Shown: positions 50,481 through 58,560 of the stretch, one piece after another
How the letters are laid out: each line of letters starts with the position of its first letter
Position numbering within the stretch: the first letter of the stretch is position 1
Assembly: GCF_001522545.3 (NCBI RefSeq)
Contig: NC_031799.1
Coordinates: 37,125,522 to 37,189,521, forward strand
Direction: 5' to 3'
From: Parus major
Taxonomy: Eukaryota > Chordata > Aves > Passeriformes > Paridae
DNA: 64,000 nt
Notes under the pieces: model-generated
Databases searched by the model: none
What the model was told of the DNA's origin: nothing
Seen by the model: the letters and a program-made list of their open reading frames with translations, nothing else
Position numbers and translations under genes: made by a program

Positions 50481-53400
50481 TACCAAGAACACGGGGATGA
50501 TAGTTTTCATCTCCATCTTCTGGAGATGAGGGAAAAAAAAAACATTTCCAGAGCTGAATGTTCATCTTATTTCCACATTACTCTTTCCTTCTGGCTGTGC
50601 CAACATTACTAAAGACAGACTGCTTTCTTTCTGCATTCCCCCATTATTTTCAATCTGTGTGACTGCTAACTTCTTGACACTATTTTGGAGCTTTTTTCTC
50701 CTTATTGGCAAGTATGCTATCAATTCTCCAAAACTTCTCTACATAACAGCCATCTCCTCTTCCCTACCTTTCTTCTTCCCACCCATTCAAAACACCACAT
50801 TTGAATGTGGATCTTTCTTTATGCAGACTCTGTATTACTTTATTAATTATTTTTTATGTTTTCTACACATCACACTTTACCTCATGACCATCCTTACTAA
50901 ACCTTAGTCTATTTCCTTACTCTAGGATGATCCTCTTTTCCCTCCCTGATGAATGTCCAACGTATAGTATTAGCATTATTTTCTCTGTGTGTTAACAAAA
51001 ATCTCTCCTTGTTCAGCTTCTACTATAATATCCACTTGACTCATAATAAATTCATAAAATAAAAGAAACTTTAAAGAAAAGGGGGGGCTCATCAGCTACT
51101 ATTTTGATTTTTGAGCACCAAACTCTCATCACTAGCAGTAGCTGCATAAATAATCCCTCTTTATTGTTTTATTTTTATGCCCTTCAGTTACATTTGCACT
51201 GGTTGAATTTTGGAGGTAAATATCCAAAATATTAGCTGAAAGCTTCCTCAGAAAGCAAATCTTTCCCACATCCTTCCCTGCAGTTCCTCTTTAAGAGGTG
51301 TCAGCATGGCTGAGAGAATGAAGTGGCTCCACATTGTTTGCCTGAACTATTATGTGTTTAACATTTCCATAACAAAAGTGCCACTCGACTTCTCCCCGAT
51401 TAATGCAGCTCGAGGGCTCTTGTCCTCCTTTAATAAAACATTGTTGAAATCATTTATTTAGAGCCCCTGGTTACTAGTGGGAGAATGACCATCTTTGTGC
51501 CAAAATATAGTGTATACAGTCCACTATTTTGTAGTAGATCATTCTGTTATTTAAGAAATTGATTAAATGGATGTCCTAGAAAGTATTTATGCTAATAGCA
51601 CATTACTTATGTCATTCAGACAGTCAATGTGAACCTTTTCAACTGTCTACCACAGCCAGTGCCTCAAGTAAAATACAGTAACTTCCAACTTTACTGCTTT
51701 CAAGTCTGTATCACGGGCATAAAATCACTGTTCCTCCCATTTGGAAATGTTTTCTGTTGCACAGCTACCTACTTTTCCTAGGACTTGCAATGGGTGTGTT
51801 ACCACAGGCAGTGTGGAAGTGAGTGGAGTTATTACTGCAGACAGGAACAAAATCGGTTGAAGGTCTAAATTTGTTTTGGCAACATTTGAAGACTATGCAA
51901 CTCAGTCACTCAAAATCATTTTCCATTACTCAAATAGGGATGATTTTTTGTCCCACTGCTTCTTATATGTGCACTTTGGCTCTTTCGAAGTACCTCTCAA
52001 ACTCCAGTGCACTCAAAAGAAAAAACAAACCAAAAATCAAGTACTAGTTTTGCATCACATTGAGATGGAATGTCTTGATCTCTACCTGTAAAGCTGCCTG
52101 CAGCCACCTTCGAAGCCCTAAGATATGCACTATAGAAGCATGTCTATCGTGAGAGATCTGGTAGACCAGCAGCTTTTAGGAGGAGTGAAGATTCTAAGTA
52201 AAATCCATCATGCTTTCCAATGTGACCATGAAAAGACTTGGCCAAACCAGAGCATTGCTTATGGTCATTGTAAGATTTTGTTTCATAACAATTTTAAAGT
52301 TATGTTTGCCTGTGTGTATACATTGGTGTATATTGCTGAAAATAAACAGAGACCTTATGTTATGTCCATTGTGATTGCATACAAAAGATTTGCTGTGTGC
52401 TTGGGTGATCAGTGAAGCTTGAATCTCCCCCTATTTACTGTATGGTCACTGTCAGTTCAATGAACTGCCTCCCTTGTTCTCCACCATTGTCCCACACTCC
52501 CTTAAACATTTGTCACTGAAGTGCCTCCAAAGACAAATAAACTGTCACCAAGAATTCAAACCTGGTAACTGGGAATGAAAAGGGATCAGAACCTACTGGA
52601 TTATTTTACATGAAATGATGCAGAGTTCCTTCTCCCCCTGGAAGAGATAGCCTGGACAGGACTTCAGCAGAGAGCGCTGCCAAATAGCCAGACAAACGAG
52701 AGAACTTCCTTTCCTATGAAAAATCTCCCTCTGTCAGGAAAGGTGAAGTCTTCCCTTTGCTTAAATATGTTCTTGCTACATCACTTGACATTTCAAGATT
52801 TCCATTTGTCTGAAAATCAAGCAAAAGAAATACGGATTTGATGGACATCAACGTCTGCACAGGCTTATTTGGCTGGGACAAAAGCCATTCCTCCTGGAAA
52901 TCGTGCTGACTGACTGTACAACAAAACCCAGAGCTACCTCCTTATGGAGAGGAGGTCGCAGGACAGAATCAGTTCATCTGTATTTATTGCACAATAACTT
53001 AAATTAAAACAATCCACTTTTTCTGGAGAAGGAAGCATACAGATGAGTCCTCCCAGCCTAGTAGTGCTTCATGTTGATTTATTCCAGGCAGATGCTTTTG
53101 ACAGGAGCCTGTAAAATTAAGTCTTGAGTTTATTGTTGCAGTTAATTATCAGTCCTTTTCTAGTGCTAATGTCTTTACTCCTAAATGAAGAAAAAAAAAG
53201 GCTTTTAGCTGGGACTTAATTTTTCATCAACAACTAGTTAAATACTCCTTGTGGGTGCTAACTGTTGACAAACTGAAAGCATGTTTCTGGTCATCTGTGC
53301 AAGAAGTATTTAAGATCATCCTTACCCCATTGTGAACTCAGCACTTTGTAAAGAAAGCTGACTCTATTTACAAGTCTCACCCAACTACTCTGTCCTCCTC

Positions 53401-53865
53401 CCGAAGAAACAGTTTCCAGCTTTGTTTTAACAATAAGCTTACTCAACCGTTCAGATGACTTTAAAAACAAACTTCAGATCATAGCCGCACACCATAGTCA
53501 TACACTTGTTTGGTATCACAACTATTCGGGGTTGGCTTATGTGTGCGCACGTGCACTTATGTGCATTTATTGCTGGGCAACGTAAGCAAATTCACACCCT
53601 AAAGAATATAATAAAATAATCTTTCATTGAAATAACTAGCCCAGAAGCAGGGATTTCTAATTTTGTTGATTTATACAACAGACAGATGTGGATTTGCGCT
53701 CTGTCAAGATCTGCTAAGATGAAAAAGACACTATCTTGCTAATCTGTCTCCCCCTCAGTCAAAGTTTATTTGTGGTAGCTTTTAAACTTCTGACTTGCCT
53801 TCCAATTATAACCTCTAAAACGAAAAGCTTTAAATAAACACCATGAATAGAAGATAAATAAACTT
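50481..53865. other. Gene-free AT-rich DNA
   Basis: No gene, RNA or transposon is recognised. A block at 51,280-51,480 (CATTGTTTGCCTG, CCGATTAATGCAG, CATTGTTGAAATC) has SOX- and homeodomain-like cores and a few CpGs in an otherwise CpG-poor stretch. It is a weak candidate enhancer. Confidence 0.55.
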
Positions 53866-53960
53866 TCTCCTTTTTTTCTCTCTTTTTTCTTTTTTTTTTT
53901 TTTTNNNNNNNNNNNNNNNNNNNNNNNNNNNNNNNNNNNNNNTTTTTTTTTTTTTTTTTT
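53866..53960. repeat. Poly-T tract containing an assembly gap
   Basis: A T/C-rich stretch becomes pure T, is broken by 38 unknown bases (53,905-53,942) and continues as 18 T. The length is therefore unresolved. If it is a poly(A) tail on the minus strand, the sequence to its right (from GTGAGTGCCTAGC) is not one that I recognise. Confidence 0.9.
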
Positions 53961-54689
53961 GTGAGTGCCTAGCTTGACGCAGTCCAAACTCAAATCCCTA
54001 GAGGACTGAGCTCTCTCTTTTGTGTTAATGTTTAAAAGATTTTCCAGTGCCGGAGTTTATTCCTACTGCAAACATTTCTATTTACAAGGTCAAGTGTATC
54101 AGCACTCGACACAGCTTAAGAGTGTAATTATTTATCTAAGGGCGTTTGAGTGTAGATCAGTAGCTCTGGCAGCAAACCAGGCTTCAGCACGATGCAAAGC
54201 ATCTCCTAAGCACAGTATTACAAGATCTAGTAATTGCTGATCCCTTCAGCGTGTTTACTTTTGCATTCTTCGTTGTGGGAGAAGGCAGGCTGAATAGCAA
54301 ACTTTGGGTTTTGTTGCAGCTGCCTTGATGCGTGCGCCCCTGCCCGCGCGAAGCGACGCCTCGCTGGAAACGCCGGCCGCCTCTGTGCGGTGAGATGCTT
54401 TTCTCACCGCTTGTTTGCACGCCTAGGAGCACTTCTGCAAGCGACAGCGAGAGCGCCGAGCCGGCACGAAGGAAGCCCGGTGCACTAGTAATTCTGCACG
54501 TATATATACAGGAGCAAGTGTCCTTGAATTGCTGTAGTCTCTTCTGGCACTGGCAAGTTACCATGCCAACGCATTATAAAATCAACCACTCATTTAAAGA
54601 AGTACTTTCAAAGCTGTATTTACTTCTTGCATGTAATTATCCATTAAAGTAAGAATAGCAGTCATTTACATCTATGTGAAGCATTACAG
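53961..54689. other. Non-coding DNA downstream of GAS1 with a small CpG cluster
   Basis: Mostly AT-rich, but 54,320-54,490 is CpG-dense (for example CCCGCGCGAAGCGACG). The open frames across it on both strands (106 and 126 codons) match nothing that I know and follow from the base composition. It may be a regulatory element or a small promoter. Confidence 0.5.
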
Positions 54690-54705
54690 GCAGACACAGA
54701 TTTCG

Positions 54706-54711
54706 TTTATT
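54706..54711 (-). terminator. GAS1: Candidate distal poly(A) signal of GAS1
   Basis: AATAAA on the minus strand about 1.6 kb after the stop, with another overlapping the adjacent A-run at 54,723-54,718. Just downstream the transcript strand reads CTGTGTCTGCCTGT, a GU-rich stretch of the sort that favours cleavage. This makes it the better of the two candidate ends. Confidence 0.45.
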
Positions 54712-55184
54712 TTTTTTTTTATTTTTTTTTTTCCACTGTTTTTTGGTTTGTTATTCTGTGGTTTGATCCCCGCCTCTCTTCCCCCACCCCCTCATCTAGG
54801 GTGCTGAGAGTTCAAGTGTCCCTGGAAGACAATTTCACTGCATCCATTATTTAAAGCTCTTTCTTAACTAATTTACACGTTCAGAAAATACAAAAAAGCC
54901 ATACATATTTAAAGGACAGGCCTTTTTTACGCCTTCTATAAAAAATACAATGATTAAGGCAGCTCAGAAATGCGTTTACACAATTCTAAAACGTTCATAA
55001 AGTCTCTCCAAATAAGAAAGTTAACTTTCAATCTGTAAAATACACTGTACATTTGATGGTCTAGACAATACTTCACTTAATCACTGTTGCTGGTATCCCT
55101 TTAAACATAAAGTGAAATCTGTACCTTTCCAGAAACTAATAGCAAATGCAGCTACCTGGCAAATAGGACATGAAATTAAAACTT

Positions 55185-55190
55185 TTTATT
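55185..55190 (-). terminator. GAS1: Candidate proximal poly(A) signal of GAS1
   Basis: AATAAA on the minus strand about 1.13 kb after the GAS1 stop. It follows an AU-rich nonamer ATTTATTTA (minus strand, 55,207-55,199), a motif type linked to rapid mRNA turnover. The site is A/T-rich on both sides, so the hexamer could also be chance. Confidence 0.4.
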
Positions 55191-56250
55191 ATTTTTTTTA
55201 AATAAATTATCCCCAAAGCATACAATTTATAAAATTCTATATACAATGAAGAGCGACTGGTAACAAATCCCAGTTTTAAATACTTTTTTTTTTTTTATAT
55301 AAGATTTACCAGAGGTCAGCACCCTGATACGACGAGGCAATAAAACTTTTCAGGATATTTGTACATACATGTTCTCGAGTTTAAAAGTGTCTTTCAAAGA
55401 TGGCAGTGCAGAGCTCTTTTAAAACAAAAGTTGCATTGTTCAGTATAGCCAACAACTCAGAAACAATTTTTTTTTTTTTTTTTTTAATGTCGCTAGGTTA
55501 CAGAGTAAGAGACGGCTGCTGGCACGCTTTTGTTACAGGGAATATGGGTGTGCAAGACAGAGTGCTGTAAACCACCGAATGTATTCAGTCTGCTATTTCC
55601 CTAAATTTAATAGCAGATGCGGCGAAAGCCCCTTTCAGGCACAACTGCATCAGGACGAGCGAGATGCGGCTAATGATAAGTTGCTGACTAACTAGTACGG
55701 CAACGCTTTGGCAGCAAGTTTGGGTTGCTCACCTCTTACTAACCTTCATGTCAAAACTCTTAAAAGACCCCCAGAACCAGCATGCCACGACTCCCGGTTT
55801 GTCCCGAGGGGCGGCTGGCGGCCTCGCTCGCAGTCTCTGTCAGCCGCTCCGCTCGCTGGTAACACGAAGGCAGGGTGGCAGCAATTGCATAGTGCACACT
55901 CGAGACCAACACCCGAAACACGAGCGGCCCCTGCGCTCCGGCCACCGCTCCAGCGGCCGGCTCGCAGCGCCGGGACGGGGGAAGGGGTCGGCTGGAGGCT
56001 GCAGGCAGCAGCGGAGGCACAGGGGGAGACGCGAAGGGACGGGGAGCCAGGGCGATGGGTCGGGGAAACCGCGGCCAGAGCGTCTAAAGCCGCTCCGCGC
56101 CGAGGGGCCCCGCCGGCCGGATCCCCGGCCGCCGCGGGAGGGCTCGACTAGAGGCCCGCGGCGGCTCGGCGCGGGGGGCCTGGCCCGGCCCTGCACGGCC
56201 CGGCAAAGGGGAAAGGGATGGGGCGGGAGGCAGTGATGGAAGGAGGCAAT

Positions 56251-56296
56251 GATGGGAAGCAGGCACGGAGAGTGATGGGAAGCAGGCACGGAGAGG
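56251..56296. repeat. 23-bp tandem repeat, two copies, just after the GAS1 stop
   Basis: A 23-bp unit starting GATGGGAAGCAGG occurs twice (56,251-56,273 and 56,274-56,296), differing at the last base only. A poorer third copy may lie just to the left (about 56,231-56,250). It sits at the start of the predicted GAS1 3' UTR. Confidence 0.85.
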
Positions 56297-56315
56297 TGCG
56301 GGAAGGGAGGGGATG

Positions 56316-57284
56316 CTAGAGCCGCGGCAGCAGCGGCACCAAGATGGAGGCGAGCAGCGCCCCGACCGCCCCGGCGGGCCGGCCGGCGTTATCTGCCTGC
56401 ACAGGGAAGCCGGGCTCGGCGCCCGCATTGTCCTCCGCGTCGTCCCTCCCCTTCTGGCTCGGCTCCTCCTCGTAGTCCTCGTAGTAGTACTCCTCCAGGC
56501 CGCCGTCCGAGCCGCCGCTGCTGCCCGCACCGTTGCCGCCCATGTCGGCGCCGAAGCAGAGGCGGGCCATGTTCTCCTTGACCGACTCGCAGATGGGCCG
56601 CTCCAGCCCGTCGCAGACGCAGTCGTTGAGCAGCACGGCCTTGGGCACGGCCAGCATGTCCTCGATGACGGCGCGGCACTCGGGCGTGCAGCGCAACCCG
56701 TTGAACAGCTTCCCGCAGTAGGTCATGTAGCGGTTCAGCGCCAGGCTGCAGCGGCTGTCCCAGTCGCAGCGCCGCCGCGCCTCCGTGCAGCCCATGACGC
56801 CGGGGCCGCCGGGGCCGGGGCCGCCGCCCGCGGGGCTGCTGGTGCGGGGCAGGCAGGGCTCGATGGCGCGCTTGGTGGCGCGGCAGTTCTCGTCCTGCGC
56901 GCAGTCGCAGTCCTCCAGCGCCGGGCCACGCCGGGTGTGGTTCAGCTGGATGAGCGCCGCGATGCAGTGGCTGGGGCACCGCCGCTTGGACGAGGCGGCC
57001 GCGCCTCCAGCGCCCGCCTGGCCGTCCCCGCCGCCCGCCGCCGGCGGCTGCTGCTGCAGGAGCACCGGGGCGCACGCCTCGGCGTACTGGTTGTACGCGT
57101 AGCTGCACTCGGGCTCCCCCTGACACTGCAGCACCGCCTGCCAGCAGATCAGCCGCCGGCCCTGCACCAGAGAGCCCCGAGGCGGCCACACGGCGCCCAG
57201 CGCCGCCGCCAACCACAGCCAGGCGGCCGCCCGCGGCCAGCGCCGGCCGCCGCCTCCGTGCCGAGCGGGCGAGCGGGCCACCAT
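56316..57284 (-). CDS. GAS1: Growth arrest-specific protein 1 (GAS1), complete single-exon CDS
   Basis: A 322-codon intronless ORF with the layout of vertebrate GAS1, a GPI-anchored cell-surface protein that binds Sonic hedgehog as a co-receptor (with CDON/BOC and PTCH1), can modulate RET, and was first found as a growth-arrest protein. Seen here: an N-terminal signal peptide (hydrophobic AAWLWLAAALGAVW around residues 20-33); two GDNF-receptor-type modules with ten cysteines each, at residues 47-144 and 166-243; a sequon NHT at 115-117 inside module 1; an acidic tyrosine-rich stretch at 263-274 (LEEYYYEDYEEE); and a hydrophobic C-terminus (about 304-320) after small residues, as expected for GPI addition. 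The start ATG has G at -3 and G at +4, a strong context, and leads straight into the signal peptide. The stop is TAG. Human GAS1 is slightly longer (345 aa as I recall). The two modules are separated by a Gly/Pro-rich linker. The CDS lies wholly in a CpG island. Confidence 0.97.
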   Translation of the reverse strand: MVARSPARHGGGGRRWPRAAAWLWLAAALGAVWPPRGSLVQGRRLICWQAVLQCQGEPECSYAYNQYAEACAPVLLQQQPPAAGGGDGQAGAGGAAASSKRRCPSHCIAALIQLNHTRRGPALEDCDCAQDENCRATKRAIEPCLPRTSSPAGGGPGPGGPGVMGCTEARRRCDWDSRCSLALNRYMTYCGKLFNGLRCTPECRAVIEDMLAVPKAVLLNDCVCDGLERPICESVKENMARLCFGADMGGNGAGSSGGSDGGLEEYYYEDYEEEPSQKGRDDAEDNAGAEPGFPVQADNAGRPAGAVGALLASILVPLLPRL

Positions 57285-57435
57285 CGCCGACGGGGGTAGT
57301 GGCTGCAGCCGCGGGCGAGCTGGGAAGAGGCGCCGGTAGACGAGGAGGACGAGGAGGAGAAGGAGCTGCCGCCCGTGTAAAAGTTTCCAAAACTCCCGCC
57401 GGCCGTGTGCATGAGGTCTCCTCGCATCAATCCAT
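57149..57435 (-). promoter_or_regulatory. GAS1 leader: upstream ORF pair 2 (2 codons, then a 92-codon ORF overlapping the CDS start)
   Basis: An ATG at 57,435 gives Met-Asp-stop. Its TGA shares bases with the next ATG at 57,427 (TGATG), which opens a 92-codon ORF with a serine-rich run (SSFSSSSSSS). This ORF runs through the GAS1 start codon (57,284) in a different frame and ends at 57,149. Its start context is weak (T at -3, C at +4), which would allow leaky scanning to GAS1. These ATGs are likely to be in the mRNA because they lie only about 150 nt above the CDS. Confidence 0.6.
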
Positions 57436-57586
57436 GCGCGCCGGGCCAGGGGCTCTCCAGCCCCCGGGAGCTGAAGTCGGCGGGGCCGCGGTACGAAGCA
57501 GGCGCCCGGGGGCCTTCCCGAGTCCCCCAGCCGCTGCTCCGGGCTCGGCGAGGCGGCGGCGAAGGCGCCTGGAGAGGTGCGGGCAG

Positions 57587-57684
57587 TCAGTGCAAACAGG
57601 GGCTCGGACGACAGTGGATCCGTAGTGCGCTCGGGGAATCGCAGGCTGCGCCGGGAGAGCTCATGGTGCTGTACTGCTCTTCAT
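57587..57684 (-). promoter_or_regulatory. GAS1 leader: upstream ORF pair 1 (7 and 25 codons, ATGA overlap)
   Basis: On the minus strand an ATG at 57,684 opens a 7-codon ORF (MKSSTAP) whose TGA (57,663-57,661) overlaps the ATG of a second ORF at 57,664 in an ATGA arrangement. The second ORF has 25 codons (begins MSSPGAACDS) and stops at 57,587. Its ATG has A at -3, a good context, while the first has a weak one. These are part of the mRNA only if transcription starts above 57,684. Confidence 0.55.
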
Positions 57685-57693
57685 GCAGTTCCG

Positions 57694-57716
57694 TCTCTCT
57701 CTCTCTCTCTCTCTCT
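57694..57716. repeat. (TC)n microsatellite in the GAS1 leader/promoter
   Basis: A pure TC repeat on the plus strand, (AG)n on the GAS1 sense strand, followed by a T/C-rich stretch to about 57,738. A (CTG)5 run lies just beyond at about 57,757-57,772. Purine/pyrimidine tracts like this are common around GC-rich promoters. Confidence 0.9.
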
Positions 57717-58061
57717 TCTTTTTTCTTCTTTTCTTTCCCCACAAAATAAATGCCCAGCTGCTGCTGCTGCTGCCTTCTCGGGAGCTTTTAACTCTCCGCT
57801 CGCAGCATCTCTGCACATGCCAGCCGCTCCGATCCCGTTCACAGTCCCGGCTCCGCTGACTCCCTCTCGGTACGCATCACGCTTTCGGGTGGCGCGGAGA
57901 AGAAATGTCTTTCCCCGCTACCAAGACGAGTGCACGGGGAAAGGAGAAGAAGCAGCCTTCGCGGTCTCTTTCTCTCTGGACGACTGATGCTGCTTCTGTT
58001 GTCAACAAGCCTTGCAAGCTGCTCTGTGGATCCGTCTGTGGATCTTTTTTTCTCTGCAAGG

Positions 58062-58070
58062 CTTTAAATA
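58062..58070 (-). promoter_or_regulatory. GAS1: TATA-like element, candidate GAS1 promoter
   Basis: The minus strand reads TATTTAAAG, a reasonable TATA variant, about 780 bp above the GAS1 ATG. It would place the start of transcription near 58,035 and give a leader of about 750 nt. A second A/T-rich stretch at 57,742-57,752 (minus strand CATTTATTTTG) would give a leader of about 430 nt, nearer to what I recall for human GAS1. Neither is proven. Confidence 0.35.
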
Positions 58071-58267
58071 CAAAAGTGCCCTCCGAGCAGCAGCAACGTG
58101 CTCTGATTAGGCTTCATTATGCATGCATGGAAAAGCAAACAAACAAAAAAAATTAGCAACGCTTCTTCTTTTACACAACCCCCCCAGCCTGCGCTTTCTC
58201 GCTCTCTTTCTCCCTTTCTCCACTTTTTCTCCCTTCGCTCGGCCCCCTTTCCCTGCCTCGCCACTTG

Positions 58268-58276
58268 CCATTGGCC
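58268..58276 (-). promoter_or_regulatory. CCAAT box upstream of GAS1
   Basis: The minus strand reads GGCCAATGG, an NF-Y-type CCAAT element, about 200 bp above the TATA-like element. Position and strand fit a promoter of GAS1, but the motif is short. Confidence 0.35.
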
Positions 58277-58294
58277 CAGCCTGTTGTTGAAGCC

Positions 58295-58336
58295 TTTTTT
58301 TTTCTTTTTTTTTTTTTTTTTTTTTTTTTTCTTTTC
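58295..58336. repeat. Poly-T/pyrimidine tract upstream of GAS1
   Basis: About 40 bases that are almost only T with two C interruptions, running into C/T sequence up to about 58,350. No feature of a processed pseudogene or SINE is visible beside it. Confidence 0.9.
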
Positions 58337-58439
58337 CCCCTCCTTCTCTTTACGATGTGCTGGAGGGAGGGAAGGAGAGAGGGGGGCTGGAGGGCAGCTC
58401 ACATTCAAAGCTTGAAAGGAAAGGCTTAAGGAGAGTGAC

Positions 58440-58560
58440 AGCCCCCCGAGGAGCCCCTCCTCCCGTTAAGGCGGCGCGGCGGCCGGGCGAGAGGCGCTGC
58501 GGGAACAGCCGCGCGGGGACGGAGCCGGGCGGCGGCCGCGCCGGGCTTCCAGGCATGGTA
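58440..58560. promoter_or_regulatory. Small CpG-rich block upstream of GAS1
   Basis: About 120 bp of CpG-dense sequence lies some 1.2 kb upstream of the GAS1 start codon, beyond a poly-T tract. It may be the outer edge of the promoter CpG island or a separate upstream element. No transcript can be assigned to it. Confidence 0.5.

Larger units (their letters stand above)
54690..56315 (-). other. GAS1: GAS1 3' untranslated region (extent inferred)
   Basis: The sequence downstream of the GAS1 stop is GC-rich for about 500 bp, still inside the CpG island, and then turns strongly AT-rich with poly-T runs on the plus strand (for example 55,470-55,487). Two AATAAA sites on the minus strand could end it, at 55,190-55,185 and 54,711-54,706. 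Use of the distal site gives a 3' UTR of about 1.6 kb, and of the proximal site about 1.15 kb. From memory the human 3' UTR is of similar size. The end points are inferred and no transcript data were available. Confidence 0.5.
55790..57660. promoter_or_regulatory. GAS1: CpG island over GAS1 CDS, leader and proximal 3' UTR
   Basis: Dense CpG dinucleotides and very high G+C run across the whole GAS1 coding region, its leader and the first 500 bp or so of 3' UTR, with abrupt change to AT-rich DNA on the left. The rest of the window is CpG-poor. CpG islands mark promoters of developmental genes. This composition also produces long open frames on the opposite strand and in other frames, which are not genes. 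Boundaries are estimated by eye. Confidence 0.85.

Noticed and set aside
53943..54000. Processed pseudogene with poly(A) tail on the minus strand
   Set aside because: The sequence beside the T-run matches no transcript that I recognise and no target-site duplication could be found because of the gap.
55708..56289. Several 86-162 codon frames in the proximal GAS1 3' UTR
   Set aside because: They come from high G+C and lack any recognisable protein feature. Stops are rare in such DNA.
56313..57299. A 328-codon plus-strand frame exactly opposite GAS1
   Set aside because: It is Ala/Gly/Arg/Val-rich and mirrors the codon bias of GAS1 in GC-rich DNA, with no domain and no promoter evidence.
56389..57390. 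A 333-codon minus-strand frame overlapping GAS1
   Set aside because: It is longer than GAS1 but is Arg/Ala/Gly-rich in the wrong frame, whereas the GAS1 frame has the signal peptide, cysteine modules and GPI signal.
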